From the NCBI GenBank assembly GCA_052390115.1, contig JBQTHE010000012.1, positions 1 through 64,000 of the forward strand: a DNA stretch of 64,000 bases. The letters run 5' to 3'. Made by a program: the position numbers and the translations under genes. This stretch comes from GCA-003244245 sp052390115. GTDB lineage: Bacteria > Actinomycetota > Actinomycetes > Mycobacteriales > Pseudonocardiaceae. Position 1 is the stretch's first letter, and each line of letters opens with the position of its first letter. Positions 24,577 through 32,738 of the stretch are shown in pieces. The notes under the pieces are model-generated. The model did not search any database. It saw nothing but the letters and a program-made list of their open reading frames with translations, and was not told the origin of the DNA.

Positions 24577-25671
24577 GTGCACTCCGATCGTCTGCTGCTC
24601 GGGCCAGGCCCGTCCAACCCCTACCCCGAGGCCGTCGAGGCGTTGACCCGGCCGGTGCTCGGACATCTGGACCCGGAGTTCCTTACCCTGGTGGCAGACA
24701 CCGCACAACGACTGCGCGCTGTCTTCGGCACCCGCAACCGCCTCACCCTGCCGGTCAGCGGTACCGGGTCGGCGGGAATGGAAGCCTGCCTGGCCAGCCT
24801 GCTGGAACCGGGCGAGCTGGCCATCGTCGGGGTGAACGGCTACTTCGGCGAGCGGCTGTGCGAGGTGGCTCGCCGGCTCGGCGCGCAGGTGCAGGCCGTG
24901 CACGCCCCCTGGGGACGGGCGCTGGACCCCGAACAGCTCCTCGACGCCCAGCGTCGGGCGCCGCAGGCCCGGCTCGTCGCGGTGGTGCACGCTGAGACCT
25001 CCACCGGGGTGCGCAATCAGATCGCCCCGCTGCGCGAGCTGCAGGAAACCGACACGCTGCTGGTCGTCGACACTGTCACCTCGCTGGGCGGGATCCCGGT
25101 GGAGGTGGACGCCTGGGGCGTCGACGCCTGCTACTCGGCAACCCAGAAGTGCCTGGGCGCACCGTCGGGGATCGCGCCGGTGACCCTGTCCGACCGGGCA
25201 GTGCAGCGGATCCGGGATCGGGACCGGCCGGTCTCTTCGTTCTATCTCGACCTGACCCTGCTGGACGCCTACTACCAGGGCGATCCTCCCCGCTATCACC
25301 ACACGGCGAGCTCCACCCTGATCTCGGCCGTGCACGGTGGCCTGGGGCGGCTGCTGGAGGAGGGCCTACCGGCGGTGTGGGAACGCCACGCGCGGGTGGG
25401 TGAACGGCTCCAGGCGGCGCTGCCCGAGCACGGTTTCACGGTATTCGCCGAGCAAGGTCACCGGTTACCGCAGCTCACCGCAGCCCGGCTGCCCGAAGGC
25501 GTGGTCGACGCCAAGACCCGCACCGCCTTGCGGGAAGACCTAGGCATCGAGGTCGGCCCCGGCCTAGGCCCCTTAGCCGGCTCGGGCTGGCGAATCGGCC
25601 TCATGGGCCACAACGCCCAAGACCGCCCCGTAATCACCCTCCTCGCCGCCCTCACCTCCCTTCTGGCCTGA
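24577..25671 (+). CDS. Class V aminotransferase, alanine-glyoxylate/serine-pyruvate type
   Basis: A PLP enzyme of about 364 residues from GTG 24577. It begins LLLGPGPSNPYPEAVEAL, typical of AGXT-like enzymes. GTGSAGMEACLASLLEPG follows, then VDTVTSLGGIPVEVD, where the Asp contacts the pyridine ring. The Schiff-base lysine is K191 in SATQKCLGAPSG. It is expected to move amino groups between small amino acids and 2-oxo acids such as glyoxylate or pyruvate. No pathway partner is adjacent. Confidence 0.9.
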   Translation: MHSDRLLLGPGPSNPYPEAVEALTRPVLGHLDPEFLTLVADTAQRLRAVFGTRNRLTLPVSGTGSAGMEACLASLLEPGELAIVGVNGYFGERLCEVARRLGAQVQAVHAPWGRALDPEQLLDAQRRAPQARLVAVVHAETSTGVRNQIAPLRELQETDTLLVVDTVTSLGGIPVEVDAWGVDACYSATQKCLGAPSGIAPVTLSDRAVQRIRDRDRPVSSFYLDLTLLDAYYQGDPPRYHHTASSTLISAVHGGLGRLLEEGLPAVWERHARVGERLQAALPEHGFTVFAEQGHRLPQLTAARLPEGVVDAKTRTALREDLGIEVGPGLGPLAGSGWRIGLMGHNAQDRPVITLLAALTSLLA

Positions 25672-25675
25672 CGAC

Positions 25676-25737
25676 GCATTCAGCGGGCTCAACGGGGTAA
25701 ACGAGGTGCCGATAACCCCGCTGAGCCCGCTGAATGC
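25676..25737. terminator. Bidirectional hairpin, GCATTCAGCGGGCTCA family
   Basis: A 16-bp stem (25676-25691 with 25722-25737) extended, after one mismatch, by CGGGGT/ACCCCG. It lies between two convergent genes. A nearly identical element is at 50091-50148. Confidence 0.8.
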
Positions 25738-25748
25738 GGGAGGAGGGG

Positions 25749-26573
25749 TTAGGTGAGCGCGAAGGTGGCGGGGTCGGCGCCGAGGCGGCGGCCGGTGTTG
25801 AGATCCGCGATTGCGGCGAGGTCGTCTGGGGAGAGGGCGAAGTTGGGGGTGTTGAAGTTCTCGCGGATCCGGGCTGGGGTGACCGACTTGGGGATCACGA
25901 TGTTGCCGAGCTGCAGGTGCCAGCGCAGCACCACCTGAGCCGGGGTCACGCCGTGGCGGTCGGCCAGCCGGGTGATGGTGGCGTCGGACAGCACCGCGCC
26001 CTGTGCCAGCGGGCTCCACGCCTCGGTGATGATCCCGTGCGCGGCGTGCATCGCGCGCAGCTCCGTCTGCGGGAAGGCCGGGTGCAACTCGACCTGGTTG
26101 ACGGCCGGCACCGTGCCGGTCTCGGTCAACAGCCGCCGCAGGTGGTCGGCGTTGAAGTTGGACACTCCGATCGCCCGCACCCGACCCTCGGATGCCAGCT
26201 TCTCCAGCGCCGTCCAGGTCTCGACATACTTGTCCGCGGCGGGCACCGGCCAGTGGATGAGATAGAGGTCAACCATGTCCAGACCCAGCCGCCGGGCGCT
26301 GACGTCGAAGGCGCGCAGCGCCTGGTCGTAGCCGTGGTGGGCGTTCCACAGCTTCGTGGTCACGAACACCTCGGCACGGACCAGCCCGCAGGCCGCGATC
26401 GCCCTGCCGACGCCCTCCTCGTTGCCGTATGCCGCCGCGGTGTCGATGCTGCGGTAGCCGGTTTCCAGCGCGAGGGACACCACACGTTCGGTCTCCTCCG
26501 GCGGCACCTGGAACACACCGAAGCCGAGCTGGGGGATCTGAACGCCGTTGTGCAACGTCATGACGGGGCTCAT
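25749..26573 (-). CDS. Aldo/keto reductase
   Basis: A protein of about 274 residues, an NADPH-dependent carbonyl reductase of the AKR barrel fold. The catalytic tetrad is visible: D44 and Y49 in SIDTAAAYGNEE, K74 in TTKLWN and H107 in LIHWP. The cofactor motif IPKSVTPARIREN lies near the C-terminus. It resembles the 2,5-diketo-gluconate reductase/AKR5 group common in actinobacteria. It is divergent from the ATPase gene by 32 bp. Confidence 0.93.
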   Translation of the reverse strand: MSPVMTLHNGVQIPQLGFGVFQVPPEETERVVSLALETGYRSIDTAAAYGNEEGVGRAIAACGLVRAEVFVTTKLWNAHHGYDQALRAFDVSARRLGLDMVDLYLIHWPVPAADKYVETWTALEKLASEGRVRAIGVSNFNADHLRRLLTETGTVPAVNQVELHPAFPQTELRAMHAAHGIITEAWSPLAQGAVLSDATITRLADRHGVTPAQVVLRWHLQLGNIVIPKSVTPARIRENFNTPNFALSPDDLAAIADLNTGRRLGADPATFALT

Positions 26574-26605
26574 ACCTGCAACGTACCCGGCCGTAGGCTT
26601 GCGCC

Positions 26606-27922
26606 ATGACGCCCGAGGACGAGGAGTTCCTCACTGAGCTGTACCGCAACCTCACCAAGCAGGCCGTGCCACCGACGTCGCCACTGTATGTGGCTCTTGA
26701 AGAGCTACCAGGGCAGGTGATGGGTCCCGACGCGGTGAAGCTGCTGGGCCGCACCATCACGATGACGACCCCTGGGGAGGCTTTCTTCCTCACCGGATTG
26801 CGCGGTTCGGGCAAGACGGTGCAACTGCTGCGGCTGAAGCAGGAGCTGCAGCGGCGCGGATTCGCGGTGGTCATGTTCAGCGCCGAGGATTACCTGAACA
26901 TGCACGAGCCACTCAATGTGGTCGATGTGCTGTTCTTCCTGGTGGGCGCGATATCGGATCAAGCCGTCGAATATGACCTCATCGAGCAGGGCGACTCCGC
27001 GACGTCGGCGGGGTGGTCGAGGTTGTGGCAGTGGTTGTCGGACCTGCCGAGCCGGGTGGACATGACCGGCGCCGACGTGAGCACCACTCTGCTGACGACC
27101 ACGGCGACGTTGAAGGCAGAGCTGCGCCGCGATACCGCCTTCGTAGCCCAGTTGCGGGAATTCCTGCGGGGCCGGCTCAGCGAACTGGTCGAGCAGGCCA
27201 ACCTGATCGTCGGTGACCTGGTGGACGACATGCGCCGGCGCTGGCGCAACGGCGAGTGGAAAGGTCTGGTCGTTATCGTCGATTCACTGGATCACAACCG
27301 CGCGGTGGACAGTGAGAAGTTTCAGCAGGTGCGCCGGGCATTGGTGAACCTGTTCGACAAGGACTACGACAACCTCCGGATGACCGGTTGCCGGACCGTT
27401 TTCACCTTGCCGATGTACGTGCCGATCTCCGCCGCCAAAGCGGTGCGCCGGGTCACCAACCTGCGGGTCACCGACCGGGACCGCAAGGCCAACGCCGACG
27501 GCGTCGCCGCGGCCCGGGAGGTGCTCCTGCGCCGTGCTCCGAATCGCAAGCTCGACCGCCTACTCGACGACGACGCCGTCGATCAGCTGGTGCTGGCCTC
27601 AGGCGGGCACCTGCGGATCCTGCTCGGGCTGATGATGGAGGTGGTCACCCAGGCCGAGTCGCTCCCGGTGGACGGCGCCACGGTGACAGCCGCGATCCAG
27701 CAGGTACGCAACGGCATGCTGCCCCTGGCTGACGATCAACGCGCCATGCTGCGCCGGGTCGCCGCGTCACACGAGCTGCCGCTGGCGTCCCAGGACGACT
27801 GGGACGTCGTCGCTACCCTGCTCGACCAGCACTTCGTCCTCGGCTACCAGAACGGGGAGACCTGGTACGACGTGCACCCGCTGCTGCACGACGAGATCGA
27901 CAGTGCGCCAGCCGCCGGCTGA
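26606..27922 (+). CDS. P-loop ATPase, first gene of an ATPase/TPR module
   Basis: A protein of about 438 residues. Walker A is GLRGSGKT (64-71) and a Walker B-like strand VVIVDSLDH is near 225, as in STAND/ORC-like AAA ATPases. A helical winged-helix-like C-terminus contains LASGGHLRILLGLMMEV. There are no membrane segments. The next gene starts 20 bp before its stop, so the two are co-translated and their products likely interact. The pairing of a regulatory ATPase with a TPR protein recalls signalling or defence modules, but no effector domain is recognised. It may use the short divergent region to the reductase gene as its promoter. Confidence 0.75.
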   Translation: MTPEDEEFLTELYRNLTKQAVPPTSPLYVALEELPGQVMGPDAVKLLGRTITMTTPGEAFFLTGLRGSGKTVQLLRLKQELQRRGFAVVMFSAEDYLNMHEPLNVVDVLFFLVGAISDQAVEYDLIEQGDSATSAGWSRLWQWLSDLPSRVDMTGADVSTTLLTTTATLKAELRRDTAFVAQLREFLRGRLSELVEQANLIVGDLVDDMRRRWRNGEWKGLVVIVDSLDHNRAVDSEKFQQVRRALVNLFDKDYDNLRMTGCRTVFTLPMYVPISAAKAVRRVTNLRVTDRDRKANADGVAAAREVLLRRAPNRKLDRLLDDDAVDQLVLASGGHLRILLGLMMEVVTQAESLPVDGATVTAAIQQVRNGMLPLADDQRAMLRRVAASHELPLASQDDWDVVATLLDQHFVLGYQNGETWYDVHPLLHDEIDSAPAAG

Positions 27923-30365
27923 CGCCGGGTTCCCAGACCCCGAGTTCCTCAGCCCTGAGGGGGAGCGGGCCTGGACCTGGTTGCGCCGCCACCTGGACCG
28001 GGCGAACGCCTTCTGGCTTGCCTTCGTGCTCACCGACGACCTGACGGCCCAGCGCGTGCTGCGGGAGCGGGTACGGGCCAACCGCCGGCTGCACGCGCTC
28101 CCGCTGGCCGTCCTGGAGCCCGCCACCCCCACAGAGCTCGCGGACCTGCTCGACGACCTGGAAGCGCGCGGTGCCGCACCGCCCGGGTGCACCTGGGTGG
28201 CGGCACCCCAGCTGGCCGACGACGAGTGGCTCGCGGCGTGGCGCACGTTGCTGCTCGCGATGAACCACCGGCGTGACGTCTTGCGCGCCCGACTGGGCGG
28301 GCTGGTGATAGTGGCTCCACCAGCGGTGAAGGTGGTGGCCCAGCGGGAGAGCCCGGATTTGTGGTCCGTCCGGGACCTACTCGTTGAACTGGCCGCCCGG
28401 CCGGTGGTCACACGGCGCGCGGGAGCGCCGCGCAGCGACGTGGAACCGCACCAGCTGGGCGGTTCCAGTTCCCAGGGTCTGAGCTTTGAATCGGGCGATG
28501 CGGGGCTGGCCGAGGAGGCTCAGGTGCTGCTGGCCATGCCGGTTGCGGAGCTGGCCGGGCCCGCCCGCGAACGGGTATCCCGCGCGGTACACCGGGCCGC
28601 CGAACGGGGCGAGGACCAGCTGGCCGCCGTGCTGCTGCTGGCCCAGTCCGACGGGTACCGCGCCGCGGGCGATCCCGCCGGCGCGCTGCACCTCGTGCAG
28701 GAGGGCCTCACCCTGGAGCACGTCGAGTCCCGAACGCGGGAGCGGTTGCTGAACTCCGGCGCGGAGCTGGCCAGCACCCTCTCCGAGCTGGAACTGGCCC
28801 GGCGCTATGCGGCCGAGTGGGTGGCAGTGACCGAGCAGCGAGTATCACCAGAGGACCCCGACGCCCTGCGTGACTACTCGTTCAGCCTCCGACGGCTGGG
28901 TGACGTCACCCGCGACCTCGGCGACCCGGCCACCGCCGCCACCCAGTACCGGCAAGCCCTCGACATCACCCGCCGCCTCGCCGACCAACTCGACACCCCC
29001 CAGGCCCAGCGCGACCTCTCCATCAACCTCAACCGGCTCGGTGACATCGCCCGCGACCTCGGCGACCCGGCCACCGCCGCCACCCAGTACCGGCAAGCCC
29101 TCGACATCACCCGCCGCCTCGCCGACCAACTCGACACCCCCCAGGCGCTGCGCGACCTCTCGGTCACCCTCAACAAGCTGGGCGACCTCACACACGACCT
29201 CGGCGACCCCTCCGCGGCCAGGCACTACCTGCAAGCCCTCGACATCGCCCGCCGCCTCGCCGACCAGCTCGACACCCCCCAGGCGCTGCGCGACCTCTCG
29301 GTCACCCTCAACAAGCTGGGCGACTTCACCCGTGACCTCGGCGACCCGGCCACCGCCGCGGCCCACTACCAGCAAGCCATTGGCATTGCCCAGCGCCTCG
29401 CCGACCAACTCGACACCCCCCAGGGGCTGCGCGTCCTGTCCTACAGTCTCAACGAGCTCGGCGACGTCACCCGCGACCTCGGCGATCCCACCACCGCCGC
29501 CGCCCATTACCAGCAAGCCCTCGACATCCGCCGGCGCCTCGCCGACCAGCTTGACACCTCCTCGGCGCTACGCGACCTCTCCTACAGCCTCAACCGGCTC
29601 GGTGACATCACCCGCGACCTCGGCGACCCCACCACCGCCGCCACCCACTACCAGCAAGCCCTCGACATCACCCGCCGCCTCGCCCAACAACTCGACACCC
29701 CCCAAACCCGACGCGACCTGTCCTACAGCCTCAACCGGCTCGGTGACATCACCCGCGACCTCGGCGACCCGGTCACCGCCCGCGCCTACCACCAGGAGGC
29801 CCTCGACATCACCCGCCGCCTCGCCCAACAACTCGACACCCCCCAAACCCAGCGCGACCTCTCCTACAGCCTCAGCAAACTCGGCGAAGCCACCCGCGAC
29901 CTCGGCAAACCGGCCGCCGCCGCCACCCACCACCAGCAAGCCCTCGACATCCGCCGGCACCTCGCCCAACAGCTCGACACCCCCCAGGCCCTGCGCGACC
30001 TCGCCTGGACCCTCAACCGGCTCGGTGACATCGCCCGCGACCTCGGCGACCCGGTCACCGCCCGCGCCTACCACCAGGAGGCCCTCGACATCGACCGGCG
30101 CCTCGCCGAGCAGCTCAGCACCGCGCCGGTCCTGCAGGACCTCCAGGAGGGACTCGCTGATCTCGCCCGGACCGAGGAGCAACTCGGCAACGCCGACGCG
30201 GCCACCACACTCCGGGCCGAGCTGGCCACCGTCTCCGACCGGCTCGCAGCACTGAGCGACGACACACCCGAGCGCCGGAAGTCCGTCGGGGGGGGTCGTG
30301 ACGGCAGGTCGGATATTCAGTGGCTCAGGGGTCGGAGGTGTGTCAGATACAGGTGGCAGGCATGA
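27903..30365 (+). CDS. Large TPR-repeat protein paired with the ATPase
   Basis: A protein of about 820 residues from GTG 27903. Residues 1-175 form a distinct domain (AWTWLRRHLDRANAFWLAFV, then LVIVAPPAVKVV and LWSVRDLLVELA) that I associate with TPR partners of P-loop ATPases. A helical linker follows. Residues about 330-750 are nine near-identical 46-47-residue TPR-like repeats, each close to LGDxTRDLGDPxTAxxxYxQ ending in LDTPQALRDLSxxLN. The repeats are also very similar in DNA, so copy number may vary. The last 40 codons after a G8 tract (30290-30297) lie within an inverted-repeat element and may not be native. Confidence 0.8.
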   Translation: MRQPPADAGFPDPEFLSPEGERAWTWLRRHLDRANAFWLAFVLTDDLTAQRVLRERVRANRRLHALPLAVLEPATPTELADLLDDLEARGAAPPGCTWVAAPQLADDEWLAAWRTLLLAMNHRRDVLRARLGGLVIVAPPAVKVVAQRESPDLWSVRDLLVELAARPVVTRRAGAPRSDVEPHQLGGSSSQGLSFESGDAGLAEEAQVLLAMPVAELAGPARERVSRAVHRAAERGEDQLAAVLLLAQSDGYRAAGDPAGALHLVQEGLTLEHVESRTRERLLNSGAELASTLSELELARRYAAEWVAVTEQRVSPEDPDALRDYSFSLRRLGDVTRDLGDPATAATQYRQALDITRRLADQLDTPQAQRDLSINLNRLGDIARDLGDPATAATQYRQALDITRRLADQLDTPQALRDLSVTLNKLGDLTHDLGDPSAARHYLQALDIARRLADQLDTPQALRDLSVTLNKLGDFTRDLGDPATAAAHYQQAIGIAQRLADQLDTPQGLRVLSYSLNELGDVTRDLGDPTTAAAHYQQALDIRRRLADQLDTSSALRDLSYSLNRLGDITRDLGDPTTAATHYQQALDITRRLAQQLDTPQTRRDLSYSLNRLGDITRDLGDPVTARAYHQEALDITRRLAQQLDTPQTQRDLSYSLSKLGEATRDLGKPAAAATHHQQALDIRRHLAQQLDTPQALRDLAWTLNRLGDIARDLGDPVTARAYHQEALDIDRRLAEQLSTAPVLQDLQEGLADLARTEEQLGNADAATTLRAELATVSDRLAALSDDTPERRKSVGGGRDGRSDIQWLRGRRCVRYRWQA
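28890..30160 (+). repeat. Nine tandem 141-bp coding repeats
   Basis: Each unit encodes one 47-residue TPR-like repeat; the third is 46. Units 1-2 and 6-7 are almost identical in DNA, pointing to recent duplication or gene conversion. Confidence 0.85.
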
Positions 30366-30462
30366 GCTGGTGCCTCGTGAACTCGACGGCACCGACATCG
30401 CCGCTCGCGGCAACGTCGGTGACGTCGAGTTCACGACGTGCACCCCCGACGGACTTCCGGCG
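30273..30462. repeat. Nested inverted-repeat element at the 3' end of the TPR gene
   Basis: The outer arms are 20 bp and perfect (30273-30292, starting CGCCGGAAGTCC, with 30443-30462). The inner arms CGTGAACTCGACG/CGTCGAGTTCACG lie at 30376-30388 and 30423-30435. It spans the TPR stop codon and the gap to the symporter gene. It could be a non-autonomous mobile element or a compound terminator. Confidence 0.7.
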
Positions 30463-30518
30463 ACGACCACTAAGCCGAACTCTTGAAAGCGCCGGGCGCG
30501 GAAGCTGGCGGTGGGAGG

Positions 30519-32180
30519 TCAGGTTGAGGTGGTTTGGGTGAGGACGCCGGCTACTGGTTTGAGGCGGGGGGAGTCCGCATCGGCGTGGTAGTCGTCGGGG
30601 TCGGTCTGGTCAGTTCCGTTGAAGATCCTAAGTTGCCGCAGCACTACGGTGACCAGCACGACTACGACCAGGTTGCCGGCCAGGGCGACGAGGCCGGCGT
30701 AGATCTGGACCGAGGAACCGGCGAAGGGCTCCCAGCCCAGAATCGACAGCGTGCCCAGCTTGAGCGCCGAGCCGCCGAAGTGCGCCGCGCCGGTGGTGGG
30801 GTTGGGGATGCTGTAGAGCATCGACAGACCCCACGCCAACCCGGCCGCCCATCCCGCCAGCAGACCCCAGCGGTGAAACCACCGGGTGTAGAGCGCGATC
30901 GCCACCACCGGCAGGGTCTGCAGGATGATCACCCCGCCGATCAGCTGCAGGTCGATCGCGTACTGCGGGTCGATGAAGACGATGAATGCGACCGCACCGA
31001 GCTTCACCACCAGCGAGGCGAGTTTGGCCTGCCGCGCCTCGGCTCGGGAGTCCGCGCTCCGGTTCAGGTAGGGCTTGTAGATGTTGCGGGTCCACAGGTT
31101 CGCCGCGGCGATCGACATGATCGCCGCGGGCACCAGCGCGCCGATCCCGATGGCGGCAAACGCAACGCCGACGAACCAGGCCGGGAACTGGGTGTCGAAG
31201 AGCACCGGGATGATCGTGTTGGCGTCCGGCCGGCCAGTGGCCGCGTTGACGATCGGCTGGGAACCCGCTGCGATCGCCGCGAACCCGAGCAGCGCGATCA
31301 TCCCGAGCAGCAACGAATACGCCGGCAGCGCCGACATGTTCCGCTTGATCACGTTGCGGCCCCCGGAGGCCAGCACCCCGGTCACCGAGTGCGGGTACAG
31401 GAACAGCGCCAGTGCCGAGCCGAGGGCCAGCGTCGCGAACTGCAGCTGGTTGTTGGCGTTGAGCAGCAGCCCGTCAGCGATCGCCGGGGAGGTGGTGAAC
31501 TTGGCGTTCGCGGCATCGAAGATCGTGCCCCAACCGCCCAGCTTGGCCGGCAGGTACACCACCGTGGCTGCGATCACCAGGTAGATCAGCCCGTCTTTGA
31601 CGAACGCGATCAGCGCCGGGGCGCGCAAGCCGGACTTGTAGGTGTAGACGGCGAGGATGACGAACGCCACGATCAGCGGCAGGTGCCCGACGATGCCCGT
31701 GCTGTTGAGCCCCATCGTGCGCAGCACCGCTTCCAGCCCGACCAGCTGCAACGCGATGTAGGGCATGGTCGCGACGATGCCGGTGATCGCCACCACCAGC
31801 GCGAGCCCCGACGAGCCGTACCGGCCCTGCACGAAGTCGGCAGGCGTGACGTATCCGTGCACCCGGGACACCGACCACAGCCGCAGCAGCGGCATGAACA
31901 CCAGCGGGTAGGCGATCACCGTGTAAGGCAACGCGAACAGGCCCAGCGCGCCCGCCCCGAAAACCAGCGCCGGGACAGCGACGAAGGTGTAGGCCGTGTA
32001 GAGGTCACCGCCGATGAGGAACCAGGTGATCCACGAGCCGAACTTCCGGCCGCCGAGCCCCCATTCGTCCAGGTGGTCCAGCGTGGCCGGCCTGCGCCAC
32101 CGCACGGCGACGAAGCCGAGCACCGTGACCAGACCGAACAGCAGCGTGAAGACGATGATCTCGGTCCACTGCAGGTTCAC
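30519..32180 (-). CDS. Sodium:solute symporter, monocarboxylate permease type
   Basis: A protein of about 553 residues with 13-14 predicted membrane helices of the SSS family. It contains the long ITWFLIGGDLYTAYTFVAVP region and the sodium-site-like stretch ALFLYPHSVTGVLAS. It resembles MctP, a carrier for lactate, pyruvate and similar short acids. GTG 32180 overlaps the TGA of the DUF3311 gene as GTGA. This two-gene order is typical of MctP-type carriers, where the small DUF3311 protein accompanies the permease. Confidence 0.9.
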   Translation of the reverse strand: MNLQWTEIIVFTLLFGLVTVLGFVAVRWRRPATLDHLDEWGLGGRKFGSWITWFLIGGDLYTAYTFVAVPALVFGAGALGLFALPYTVIAYPLVFMPLLRLWSVSRVHGYVTPADFVQGRYGSSGLALVVAITGIVATMPYIALQLVGLEAVLRTMGLNSTGIVGHLPLIVAFVILAVYTYKSGLRAPALIAFVKDGLIYLVIAATVVYLPAKLGGWGTIFDAANAKFTTSPAIADGLLLNANNQLQFATLALGSALALFLYPHSVTGVLASGGRNVIKRNMSALPAYSLLLGMIALLGFAAIAAGSQPIVNAATGRPDANTIIPVLFDTQFPAWFVGVAFAAIGIGALVPAAIMSIAAANLWTRNIYKPYLNRSADSRAEARQAKLASLVVKLGAVAFIVFIDPQYAIDLQLIGGVIILQTLPVVAIALYTRWFHRWGLLAGWAAGLAWGLSMLYSIPNPTTGAAHFGGSALKLGTLSILGWEPFAGSSVQIYAGLVALAGNLVVVVLVTVVLRQLRIFNGTDQTDPDDYHADADSPRLKPVAGVLTQTTST

Positions 32181-32401
32181 CGCCGGTCATCCCGCGTCTT
32201 GAGGTACACCACAGCGGTGCAGATCACCCCGACCGGCACCCACAGGAACTGGTACCAGTAGAAGAACGGGAAACCCAGCAACCGCGGTTCGATGCGGTTG
32301 TATACCGGTGTGACCAGGATCAACAACGGCACCAGTAACAGCAGATTCCAATAACTCCAGCGCACCGAGGGCCGTCGAGACGGGGGCGAACCGGATGGCA
32401 T
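32177..32401 (-). CDS. DUF3311 small membrane protein, symporter partner
   Basis: A protein of about 74 residues with two membrane segments (LLLLVPLLILVTPVYN and WYQFLWVPVGVICTAVVYL) and the family signature FPFFYWYQ. ATG 32401 follows AAAGGA. It is coupled to the permease gene and probably helps its assembly or function, an inference from the constant gene pairing. Confidence 0.88.
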   Translation of the reverse strand: MPSGSPPSRRPSVRWSYWNLLLLVPLLILVTPVYNRIEPRLLGFPFFYWYQFLWVPVGVICTAVVYLKTRDDRR

Positions 32402-32738
32402 CGATGGGTCCTTTCCGGTTGGCGCAACCAGTCTCGTCACAAAGGCTACCGGTGTCCGCCCTGGGCGCGGAAGGTGGCCCGTGCCGGGGGCCGGGCGCCA
32501 CACCCTGAGGAGCCCGGCGTACCTGCGCGAAGGGAGTGTCCAGGCAGGGTAGCCGCTTGGGCACCCCAGGTGGATTGCTCGAGTGGATTACTAGTGTGGA
32601 ATGGCCTGCGGCGCGCCCCCAGCGGGGTGGCAGTCGTGCGGCCTCTAAAAGCTCCTTGTTGGTCTTTCGTGGCGCACCTAGATTCGACTCTAGGTCACAA
32701 ATCATGGTGAGACACCAGAAAGATTCAGGAGAGAAGTA
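32402..32738. promoter_or_regulatory. Divergent control region between symporter and biosynthetic locus
   Basis: This 337-bp stretch holds no gene. It must contain the promoters of the symporter operon and of the biosynthetic operon. CCTAGA-TTCGAC-TCTAGG (32677-32694) is a perfect 6-6-6 palindrome 45 bp before the ligase start and a candidate operator. AGGAGAGAAG precedes the ligase GTG. No clear -35/-10 pair stands out. Confidence 0.45.

Noticed and set aside
28890..30160. CRISPR-like or intergenic tandem repeat array
   Set aside because: The repeats are in frame within a long gene and encode TPR-like helices.
32677..32700. tRNA-like T-arm (GATTCGACTC within a hairpin)
   Set aside because: No acceptor, D or anticodon arms can be folded around it; it is better read as a palindromic operator.
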